Shown here: positions 56,118 to 64,000 of the stretch, piece after piece | How positions within the stretch are numbered: position 1 is the first letter of the stretch | Layout of the letters: every line of letters starts with the position of its first letter | Source: Albugo candida | Lineage: Eukaryota > Oomycota > Peronosporomycetes > Albuginales | Reading direction: 5' to 3' | Assembly: GCA_040437565.1 (NCBI GenBank) | Contig: JBDOQK010000032.1 | Coordinates: forward strand, 310,001 to 374,000 | Length of the DNA: 64,000 nt | The notes under the pieces: model-generated | Databases searched by the model: none | What the model was told of the DNA's origin: nothing | The model's input: only the letters and a program-made list of their open reading frames with translations | Translations under genes and position numbers: made by a program

Positions 56118-57020
56118 ATGAGTTCGCGTACGTTGCGAGTAGTTTACAAAAAGGAGAAATACACAGTATCTTTTGACGCACTGGCGGAAGCGGAAAGCCT
56201 AGTACTTTTAAAGAAAGAGATTGAAAAAGAAAGCGGTGTCTCATGGATGCATCAAAAACTGATTCATCGCGGTAAAGTCATCTTGAAAGTGTCACAAATC
56301 CCTGTGAATAACTCGATGGTGATGATGATATTGAACGAAAAATTCTATGCAAGTAAAGGTGAAGCGAAGAAAGCATCGATTCCGAAAATTACTGAGATAG
56401 AAGAGATAAAAGCGATTCAAGTAACAAGCAGTCGAATGCCTGCAGTCGATCCTGGCTCGATTCCCCCCGGTCAAGTGCTTATTCACGTTACACAAGGCAA
56501 AAAAACGCATCAATTTCTTCTTCCAGTCGGCGATAATGTACTGCAGATCAAAAAGAGTCTAAGTGCGATTTGCGGGCACGACCATCATATGATACGTCTA
56601 ATTATCAACGGAAAACGTCCCAAGAATGAAATTGTACTTAGTACGTTGCTTGTAGATCCCAAAGGGAGTTGTACTTTGAGATGTATGATGTTGTTTACGG
56701 AAAACTTTCACATTCAAGCTGAAAAGGAAGAATTATTGTGCAAGCTCTTGGATGAAGCCGTCGATGTCCAGTGTCAAAAAGTGGAATTAATGCGCAAATT
56801 ATCGAAAAACGTTTTTGATTCGTACGAGCGAGTCTTCGAGCTGACAAGTCTACGGGACCAGAAAATAGCACCTCTTCTAGAGAATTTGAAGCAAATCCTG
56901 GAATCTATTGAGCGGAGTCATATGCTACTGGATCAAATTCCTGTTATTCAAAAAGCTTTGGAAGAATTAAAACAATCGGAAAGCGAAATCAGATTGCAAT
57001 TAGATGGTGTGCTAAAATAG
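56118..57020 (+). CDS. Two ubiquitin-like domains with BAG-like helical C-terminus
   Basis: 300 residues from the Met of MSSRTLRVVYKKEK; an in-frame Met at 55902 would add 72 residues of unlikely sequence. Residues about 3-75 are a ubiquitin-like fold (LRVVYKKEKYTVSFDALAEA, then LLKKEIEKESGV, and QKLIHRGKVI). Residues about 115-190 are a second one (VLIHVTQGKKTHQFLLP, IRLIINGKRPKNE). Residues about 195-300 are long amphipathic helices with CKLLDEAVDVQCQKVELMRK, length and position resembling the BAG domain of UBL-BAG co-chaperones that regulate Hsp70. The UBL calls are fairly safe; BAG is tentative. The next coding start is only 28 bp downstream. Confidence 0.7.
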   Translation: MSSRTLRVVYKKEKYTVSFDALAEAESLVLLKKEIEKESGVSWMHQKLIHRGKVILKVSQIPVNNSMVMMILNEKFYASKGEAKKASIPKITEIEEIKAIQVTSSRMPAVDPGSIPPGQVLIHVTQGKKTHQFLLPVGDNVLQIKKSLSAICGHDHHMIRLIINGKRPKNEIVLSTLLVDPKGSCTLRCMMLFTENFHIQAEKEELLCKLLDEAVDVQCQKVELMRKLSKNVFDSYERVFELTSLRDQKIAPLLENLKQILESIERSHMLLDQIPVIQKALEELKQSESEIRLQLDGVLK

Positions 57021-57048
57021 TGTAGTGAACGCTAATTGTGATAAAAGA

Positions 57049-57540
57049 ATGGAGCAAGTTCGCATTTGCCATGGCCGCCAAGTGATCACGCCTCCGAGAG
57101 AGAATATTGCGGCATTTCAGGAAGATGAGCGAATGCGTGCAAAGCTTCGAGAGACAGTAGCTCACCATCGCTTTGTATATAACGCCACTTGTGCGAGTGA
57201 AATACTTTTAGAGAGAGAATATAAGGCGGAACAACGTAACGAAAAGACCAGTCTAAAAGGCGAGGCGTATCAGCGTTTGTTAAAGGACCTCCGAGAAAAG
57301 AATGATGAGCTGAAGATGCAAAACTGTGAAATCCGTAACAGAACTGATCTGTACGAAAAAAACGAGGCTGAAGAACTCCGACGGTATGATTTAATTCAAA
57401 ATAGACTTTTTATTGACACCAGCGTATATAGATACAGAGATCTATTGCAAAAGTCCACAAATTCCAAAGAATTCGACCTCGAGGCTGCCAAAGAGTTACT
57501 TCTGAACAAGAGGGCGCTTTATTTAAGTAGTATAAGATAA
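57049..57540 (+). CDS. Small coiled-coil protein, function unknown
   Basis: 163 residues from the Met of MEQVRICHGRQ; the frame also opens at a GTG at 57025. The protein is almost wholly helical and charged, with heptad-like stretches (YQRLLKDLREKNDELKMQN, then EIRNRTDLYEKNEAEELRR) and few Pro or Gly. There is no signal peptide or membrane segment. It sits in a different frame from the UBL gene (28 bp upstream) and ends 13 bp before GGPP synthase, so the three form an unusually tight same-strand cluster. No family is recognised. It could be a subunit of a larger coiled-coil assembly. Confidence 0.6.
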   Translation: MEQVRICHGRQVITPPRENIAAFQEDERMRAKLRETVAHHRFVYNATCASEILLEREYKAEQRNEKTSLKGEAYQRLLKDLREKNDELKMQNCEIRNRTDLYEKNEAEELRRYDLIQNRLFIDTSVYRYRDLLQKSTNSKEFDLEAAKELLLNKRALYLSSIR

Positions 57541-57553
57541 GTAAGATAGCGAA

Positions 57554-58606
57554 ATGGATGACGCAATGCAACGTAAGATATTAGAGCCATACGAATACAT
57601 TCGCGAGCTGCCGGGGAAAAATGTACGCGGTAAACTTGTCGACGCGTTCCAACTGTGGCTGAATGTGGTGCCCGACACTTCCAAGGCGATCAAAACCATT
57701 GTGAACGGTCTTCACGATGCTAGTCTTTTGTAGGGCAAATTGCTCGACTTGTTCACCATCAAACTAGGTTAAACAATACTCTGTAGAATCGACGACATTG
57801 AAGATAATTCTGATCTTCGACGCGGACGACCTGTAGCACATCACATCTATGGAATTCCTGCGACAATTAATTGCGCGAACTACGTATACTTTCTATCGCT
57901 GCAGCGTTGTCAGGAGCTGCAGAATACTCGGGCGATGAGCACGTATGTGACTGAAATGCTTCGGCTTCATCAAGGACAGGGCCTCGACATATACTGGAGA
58001 GATCAATGCGCGTGTCCAAGCATCGAGGACTACTTGGAGATGGTCAAAAACAGTATGAAATGCTTTTGTTTGTGATAACTGCATACGTTTAGTGCATCCG
58101 ATATCGTAGAAACGGGCGGCCTCTTTCGACTTGCTGTCGGCATGCTGCAAGCTTTCAGTGATTGCCAAACAGACTTCACACCTTTACTCGACTTGCTGAG
58201 CATTTATTTTCAAATCCGAGACGATTATGTCAATTTGTTCAATGAAGCCTACATGGAGAACAAATCGTTTGGTGAGGATTTGAGTGAAGGAAAGTTTTCA
58301 TACCCTTTGATAGTCGCCATTCAAGCGAATCCGAATGACACAAGGCTTTTGAATATTATGAAGCAACGCACCAAGGACGTCGAGGTAAAAAAATATGCAA
58401 TCCAGTACCTTGAAAAACAAGGTGCTGCTGCTCAAACCAAAGCAAAGCTTGACGATTTGCATGGAAATATCAAATCCCAATTGGATGGTATCGGTATGAT
58501 TCACTGTGCGATAATCGAAAGTTATTTCTCATCTATTGCTGTCGCTGTAGGAGGCAATCCCATCCTGGAAAAAATCATGGATTCTTTGCATTCTTCTATC
58601 GGTTAA
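57554..58606 (+). CDS. GGPS1: Geranylgeranyl diphosphate synthase
   Basis: It condenses isopentenyl diphosphate with farnesyl diphosphate to give GGPP for protein prenylation. Exons 57554-57729, 57787-58052, 58110-58487 and 58551-58606, with introns of 57, 57 and 63 bp, give 291 residues. The order matches animal/fungal GGPPS: ILEPYEYIRELPGKNVRGKL, HDASLL then IDDIEDNSDLRRGRP (first aspartate-rich motif across intron 1, D61-D65), HHIYGIPATINCANYVYFL, LHQGQGLDIYWRD, KTGGLFRLAVG across intron 2, FQIRDDYVNL (second motif near 182-187), and GEDLSEGKFSYPL. The last intron restores GGNPILEKI. No transit peptide is seen, so it is likely cytosolic. Its start is 13 bp after the previous stop. Confidence 0.95.
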
Positions 58607-58843
58607 AAATGACGCTAAGGAAAAGTATTTGAGAGTTGTACATTCAGTTAACCGTTGCGCGACTACCTGTACTACATTCAGAAACAAGAACCGCTTCATT
58701 TGTGCACTTGATGGTAGTTGCTTATTCGACCCCGCAAACAATATATCGTCAACCGTAAGAATAGCGGAGGCCTTCCACGTACATCATTAAGTACGACAGC
58801 GTACAATAAACTTAACCTTACGTTTGCGCGATTCCCGCGTAAA

Positions 58844-61417
58844 ATGAGTGAAATTGTTGAGAATCAATCCACCGCGTCTGATGACATTGACGACTGTAAT
58901 CTTGCTCACATTCAACATAACCAATACTATATTCACAATCTAATAGAGAACGGGAATGATCAATTACTTTGTCGATTATTATCACCAAAACAAAATGATA
59001 AGGAAGATGCTTCTTTCCAAGGTCTCCAGGTAAAAATGGCCGCGGAAGCGTTTCTTCTCGAGAAAGACGAGACAGGATGCCTACCGATTCACATTGGAAT
59101 CATCCATCAGCGCGTCGAGTGCGTCGAATACCTTATTCAGTATTCCATTCCACTCACATGCTCTATGATTCGTCAACAATGCGGAGACTTGGAGACTCCT
59201 TTTTTTCATTTGTTGATGCGAGTTGGAGCTCTGAATGCTGAATTTGCGACCCGAATTGTCCGATATGTAACGACTGTTCTCGTATCGGATACCGTCGGTA
59301 GATGGATCGAAAACTTGACAGATGATCATAAAAAAGAATTAGAATTGGTGCTTTGGGAGACGTTGAATCAGAAAGACGATGAAGGCAACACAGTATTTCA
59401 TTTGTGTGCTCGAAACGACTTGATAGATTGCTTCAAGATGTTCGTATCGTTCTACATGAAGCACTCTGTATTGCACGAAAAAGACGGGAATGATTGGACG
59501 ATATCAACTGTTCTTGAACGACATAATCGTGTTGGGTATCGTCCACTGCATGTGGCGATGAAATATCAGAGCATTCTTGTGGCTAAAGGGCTACTTGAAG
59601 ACCATCATGTTTGTGTATCGGCCGCAACGTCCAACACCAAGCAGAATCCAGCGCATATTGCAGCGAGTGTAGGCTTTACCCAAGGCCTCAAATTGTTGCG
59701 GCAGATGGATCATTCGATCTTTTCCCAGGAAGATTTCTGTGGGAACACACCAATACAGATCGCAAAGAATTGTGGGTTTCTACATGCGTCTCAAGTGCTG
59801 ACTCTTGATCAAACGCAATCAAAGTCGGACCAAGAAATCGATACAATGCTAAATTCTTCGACGGTATTTTTACATCACGATGATTGCTTCCAGCACCTTC
59901 CAACGGCGTACTATCGTCGGGGTGAGCAGGAACCACCACCTGAATGTCCTGAGCGTCTCGAGACTTTATTAAATTCGACATATGGAATTTTGCGGAGTAA
60001 AGAATTTCTCGAGCATCATGTCGTCCACGACACCAACATTCCCCACGCCGACATTGCCGATATCTTACGGGTGCACGAATACCACTACGTCAATAAGATA
60101 CAGCAATGCTGTCAACGGCTGAAGGACGATGCAAGCAGCACTGCTTCGTTGGACTCGGATACAGCGCTTTCCTCTAATTCATACAAAGCCGCCACTCGAG
60201 CTGCCGGAGCTGTATGTAGAGCTGTGGATTTGTTGATGCAGTCAAAACACACCAATGCTTTCTGTCTTGTGCGTCCCCCAGGACACCATGCGGGACCGGT
60301 GGGTAAAGTTGTCAGCATAAACGATCCCGAAGGCTCGAATGGATTTTGTCTCTTCAACAATGTCGCTATTGGTGCAGCGTATGCGCGATCCATTTACAAG
60401 CATGCGGGATTGGAGAATATTGCGATTCTTGATTTCGATGTCCACCATGGAAACGGTACAGAAGAAATTGTACGCCATCTCATACCACGGAAAAAGATTG
60501 TTCCCTTCGAGACTGCATATGGGGAAGGGTCTCATTCTGTGCATCAGTACAAGCCGTGGCGAAGTACTGATGATACTGATCATGTATTCTTTTGCTCTGT
60601 TCACGGTTATGGGGTGAAAATGGAAGACAGAGAAGACACCGATGATGACGAGTATGTTGACGATGACGATGATGATGAGAAAGCAAAGCCTCGAGGTTGG
60701 TTTTACCCTGCGTCAGGAGCAACAAACGAAACAAAACCGTCTTCAGCTCCTTACATTTGGAACGTCGGACTTGATCATCCGCCATGTGACTACCGAGAAA
60801 AGTCTTCAGGGCTAATGAAGAAATACAAAGCTTCACGAAACGCAATTTCTCGTCTTCGATGGCGACAAGTGTTCCGAGAAGAGATACTCCCAGCTCTTTT
60901 GAGATTCAAACCCGACATTATCTTTCTCTCATCCGGTTTCGATGCACATACAAAGGAGTATGTCAATTGGGGATACGTCTCCTTATTGGAACAAGATTAT
61001 GAATGGCTAACGGATCAAATCAAGCTTGTCGCAGAAACGTGCTGCCAAGGACGCATCGTATCAGTGCTGGAAGGTGGTTACAATTTCCATGGACGCATGA
61101 TCTCTCCATTCGCGCGAAGTGTTGCTGCTCATGCGCGCTCGTTGATTCGACCATCAAAAGCTGTATGGTCTTTCGATAGCGCCGAAGCGGAGAAGCAGCT
61201 TGAGGAACGTTTATTACGTCAGCATCAAGAACACCTCTCGATCACTGAGCAAAAAATCCAAAGCTCCACGCTTCTAGTTGGCAAACCTATGCATCCAGAA
61301 TTGTTGCAAGATCAGACCGAAGTTGAGTCTTTGGAAGGAAGAGGTAAACGGAAGAGAAAAGCCGTCGATTACGTTGCATTGGCGGAGCAGCTCGCACAAG
61401 AGGATGGGTGTGCATGA
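58844..61417 (+). CDS. Class II-type histone deacetylase with N-terminal ankyrin repeats
   Basis: 857 residues from MSEIVENQ (58844); the frame is open further upstream without a better Met. Residues about 25-330 contain ankyrin repeats: CLPIHIGIIHQRVECVEYLI, GNTVFHLCARNDLIDCFKMF, YRPLHVAMKYQSILVAKGLL, NPAHIAASVGFTQGLKLL. Residues about 340-800 are the deacetylase: LVRPPGHHAGPVGKV near 477 (catalytic His pair), ILDFDVHHGNGTEEI near 529 (zinc Asp and His), SSGFDAH near 700 (zinc Asp) and SVLEGGYN. All catalytic residues look present. An acidic insert (TDDDEYVDDDDDDEK, about 607-621) interrupts the core. It probably acts on chromatin or tubulin; which one is not decidable here. The C-terminus is basic (GRGKRKRKAVDY). 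Confidence 0.93.
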   Translation: MSEIVENQSTASDDIDDCNLAHIQHNQYYIHNLIENGNDQLLCRLLSPKQNDKEDASFQGLQVKMAAEAFLLEKDETGCLPIHIGIIHQRVECVEYLIQYSIPLTCSMIRQQCGDLETPFFHLLMRVGALNAEFATRIVRYVTTVLVSDTVGRWIENLTDDHKKELELVLWETLNQKDDEGNTVFHLCARNDLIDCFKMFVSFYMKHSVLHEKDGNDWTISTVLERHNRVGYRPLHVAMKYQSILVAKGLLEDHHVCVSAATSNTKQNPAHIAASVGFTQGLKLLRQMDHSIFSQEDFCGNTPIQIAKNCGFLHASQVLTLDQTQSKSDQEIDTMLNSSTVFLHHDDCFQHLPTAYYRRGEQEPPPECPERLETLLNSTYGILRSKEFLEHHVVHDTNIPHADIADILRVHEYHYVNKIQQCCQRLKDDASSTASLDSDTALSSNSYKAATRAAGAVCRAVDLLMQSKHTNAFCLVRPPGHHAGPVGKVVSINDPEGSNGFCLFNNVAIGAAYARSIYKHAGLENIAILDFDVHHGNGTEEIVRHLIPRKKIVPFETAYGEGSHSVHQYKPWRSTDDTDHVFFCSVHGYGVKMEDREDTDDDEYVDDDDDDEKAKPRGWFYPASGATNETKPSSAPYIWNVGLDHPPCDYREKSSGLMKKYKASRNAISRLRWRQVFREEILPALLRFKPDIIFLSSGFDAHTKEYVNWGYVSLLEQDYEWLTDQIKLVAETCCQGRIVSVLEGGYNFHGRMISPFARSVAAHARSLIRPSKAVWSFDSAEAEKQLEERLLRQHQEHLSITEQKIQSSTLLVGKPMHPELLQDQTEVESLEGRGKRKRKAVDYVALAEQLAQEDGCA

Positions 61418-62819
61418 TTGCTTTTGGTGCGTCTCTTACGTCACAGATGCAAGAGCGGGGCTGTCAGAATATGGAAACGCTTCGAATTTGAAAGAAAAAT
61501 ATATCTGCCAATCATAGCCACGTAGCTTGAATGCACATGTTACATTAAAAATTCAATGTGCAAGAATTGCATTCAGTGAGACTACCTTTTCGAAGTTACT
61601 CCGAGACGAGCGTGGGACATTTGTATATCATAGATGATGATCCACACGTTTCCTGCACAAAAAGTTGCGTTTTTTTATGTGTTGAACAATTTGATTCCAG
61701 GTAGATACTTACTTCTCGATAATGACAATAGAATCATCCCCCACATCATCTCTATCCAACGCCATTTAACAAACCACATATGGTGTTGGAAACAAGCAAA
61801 GTACATTATTTTACTCAAGCATGACGTGATCTGCAGCACTCGGTGATCCGAAAGATGATCAGTAATAGTAAGATGTTACAGCTCTTGCTTGATCGCGTCT
61901 TGATGTTAGCGAGAGAACGCTTCACGACGCTTTTGTCCGCAAAAGTCGAATGTGAAGGCTTTAGCCATCTTAGATACATCGCTCGAGTGATAATGCTCAT
62001 CGCGACGATCTCGTCATCCTTACAGCATAGAGAATCGGATGTCTTCCACATCTTAATGATTGACTACGACGGAATAGTATCGAGGTTTGATAGCTCAGAT
62101 AAGAGCTCCGTCTTCCAATTTCTGTTTTATATAGCCGAATTATGTTGATGGCTCGATAGTCCGCTTTCTTTCACTTGACGCACCTCTGAGTGACCTTATC
62201 CATATACACGTACTTTTCTGTCTGAAAGGCGTGTTCACGCACGACCAAGCTTTGGTTGCCGTGGCAACATGCTGCGGGCATATTATTTCTAGAGTCGGTG
62301 CTTTGTAGAAATAATGCTGGTGTTGCTTACAGTCTACGACTTGATCGGATGCATATGTGCTACTGTTCGAGGCTACTTGCAGTGAGCGTTAGCATACTTC
62401 AAAAGCTTCATACCAATGACCAAGACAAGACCGACGAATTGAAGCAGTAGTGGGATGACGGATAGGCGATTACAGGTATATCCTATTCCAAGTCACAAAG
62501 GAATTGTCACTTCAGTTCTAATGCTAGTGAAAACCAAAGGTGCAATGCCCGAGAAAAACTTTGTGGGCAAGGTGCCCCCGAACCACCTTGTATTTTTGTA
62601 AATGGCAGCCAGTCTGTAAATATTGGTCCAGTATTGCATGCTAGTAAGGTCGAATAGCCTTCGATAGAAGAACGCTTGCATAACTCCCCTACCGAGTCGA
62701 TAAGCTTACAAAGTAGGTGAAGGAGTATCCGTCGTAGGATTATGATATGAGAGGCAGGACGGTCCACCGTACATCACTACACCCATGTAGTATCCTACTC
62801 TGAAAGCAGACTTGCTAAT
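61418..62819. other. Gene-poor region at right end
   Basis: 1.4 kb with no firm gene. A 101-codon plus-strand frame (61843-62148) lacks an ATG-proximal context and any motif. The minus strand at about 62490-62770 is open in two frames and may be the decayed 3' part of the LINE to the right. Confidence 0.5.
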
Positions 62820-63990
62820 TAACCGAGTATGAAGTCGCGATAGTGGGTTGAAGACGTCCGTTGCGGGTTGTGGTCCTGAAAGCGGTCCATCTTGAGGAAT
62901 ATAAGCTATCGTCCCCCACCGAGAAGTAGAAGTAAAAATAACATCTAGTCAGCGACCAGTACGTAATGTTTGATTTTTTCCATATACTTGGACGAGTCTC
63001 GATAGTCTCTGAGAAGACGGAGGGAATGATCTGCAAAGGTCAAAAAATGTGATGTGTCGAGGAGTTGTAACGGATTTTAAGCTGTCCTATCGAGACGCAG
63101 AGATAAGCCAAAAATGGTTCCAAGAAAGCACAATAAGCGAATATGAAAGGGGGTCACCTTGGTGAGCTACGCTGTCAGATCAAAAATAAATATAGCGCGA
63201 CCATTAAGCTATACGGTTATCGCAATACAATCTAGCTTGTAGACCATTACACACTGTCCGAAGCTTGCACGAAGCTCAATGTAAGATCATGTCAGCATCG
63301 AGAACTCCAACTGGCAGAGGTGATATACATATATATTTAAATCGGACTAATAAATGTCGAGTCAATCTACTCTGAACTATGCCTATGCCTCTGTGATCGG
63401 TATCAATGTGCTTCCGTAGGACTTTGCGCAGGCGATAAGCAAGAATTTGAGAGCAAGCTTTGCCACATGATTAATTGAGTGTTAAAGTAGGCTTGTAGTT
63501 GCTGAGTTCTGTCTTCACCTTCCATTCAAAGAAAAGCAACGGTATCCCGCGTTATTTGTTGACCAGTATTCCTTGTTAAGTTGTGCTGAACATAAACTCT
63601 TTGCAAAGTTGAGATGAAGAGCTGAAATACTTTACTACAAATTCCATCGTAGCTGGGAGCTTTATAAAGGTGTGAAGACTTTATTGCCCATTAATAGTCT
63701 TTTTCTGTAAAGGAAGCATCGCTTCAGGCATTGTCATGTGCCCGGCCGAGAGGCACATTGTGGCATTTCGAAGTAGGGATCTGAGCTCTACCGGATCCTA
63801 GCTGAGGTAATGAACACGAGCAAAATACTTTGTTGAAGGAGATCAAAGCATTCAAGCCCGATATTACGAAAGATCTGGTAGCCATTTCATCAAGCTCGGT
63901 ACTGTGAAATTCACTAAGGCGTTGCGTCGAAAATGATGCAAACTTCTCGTATGGTCGATTTCGCTTGACAAAGGAACGTCTAAGTAGTTT
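62820..63990 (-). mobile_element. Decayed LINE (non-LTR retrotransposon) reverse transcriptase
   Basis: Read on the minus strand, the translation shows successive reverse-transcriptase blocks of the L1/Tx1 kind. YKAPSYDGICSKVFQLF (about 63670-63620) is the KAPGxDGI block. ELSNYKPT (about 63510) is the NYRPISLL block. SQILAYRLRKVLRKHIDTDH (about 63450-63380) is the KxxAxRLxxVLxxLI block. HFLTFADHSLRLLRDYRDS (about 63050-62990) is the FADD palm motif with its second Asp changed to His. Stops and frame changes interrupt it, so it cannot be active. No endonuclease domain, poly(A) tail or target-site duplication is identified; the element probably continues beyond the right edge. The clade is tentative. 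Confidence 0.72.
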
Positions 63991-64000
63991 TTTCCCTGTA

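Overview
This is nuclear DNA of a compact eukaryotic genome, most likely an oomycete and possibly an Albugo-type white rust. That placement is an inference from gene content and style. Genes are dense, lie on both strands, and use uniformly tiny introns (about 48-68 bp, with one exception of 547 bp). Oomycete-style families are present: WRKY19-like CxxxxC zinc repeats, a START-like plus FYVE-type protein, and a SHAQKYF-class Myb. Flagellar and microtubule genes (CCDC61/VFL3, augmin HAUS3, alpha-tubulin acetyltransferase) fit a zoospore-forming organism. The sequence is a draft scaffold with eleven runs of exactly 100 N. Ten have the same sequence on both sides (8 to 1019 bp), so they are unmerged contig overlaps rather than biology.

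Left part (1-24 kb): a divergent trehalose-6-phosphate-synthase-like gene (minus, runs off the edge), a TPR-like protein, a mitochondrial-type MutS (MSH1), a WRKY19-like zinc-repeat protein and a two-knuckle zinc protein. Next come an unresolved locus with an inverted exon duplication, a protein with a ZC3H14/Nab2-type N-terminal domain, and the giant PIKK kinase SMG1 of nonsense-mediated decay. The SMG1 model contains three assembly gaps, and its 3' end appears twice.

Middle part (24-44 kb): a single-pass membrane protein, an MFS hexose transporter, a WS/DGAT acyltransferase, CCDC61, a Myb SHAQKYF factor, a SAP30-domain plus PHD-finger fusion, a LisH-CTLH-WD40 protein with a striking array of QT motifs, an ANK-PH-RING protein, a secreted S33 peptidase and HAUS3.

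Right part (44-64 kb): fimbrin with a WPP-repeat insert, PPWD1 (WD40 plus cyclophilin), a PH protein, alpha-tubulin acetyltransferase, a ZnT zinc transporter and the START-FYVE protein. These are followed by a very tight same-strand run (UBL-UBL-BAG-like, coiled coil, GGPP synthase, ankyrin-HDAC). The last 2.5 kb is gene-poor and carries a decayed LINE reverse transcriptase on the minus strand.

Most genes are housekeeping singletons with no operon-like logic. Two loose themes are microtubule/cilium biology (CCDC61, HAUS3, ATAT, the LisH-WD40 protein) and RNA or chromatin surveillance (SMG1, Nab2-like, PPWD1, SAP30-PHD, HDAC). No rRNA, tRNA or CRISPR array was recognised. The most unusual items are the QT-motif array, the SAP30-PHD fusion, the TPS-like protein with altered catalytic motifs, and the inverted duplicated exon with a stop in one copy.
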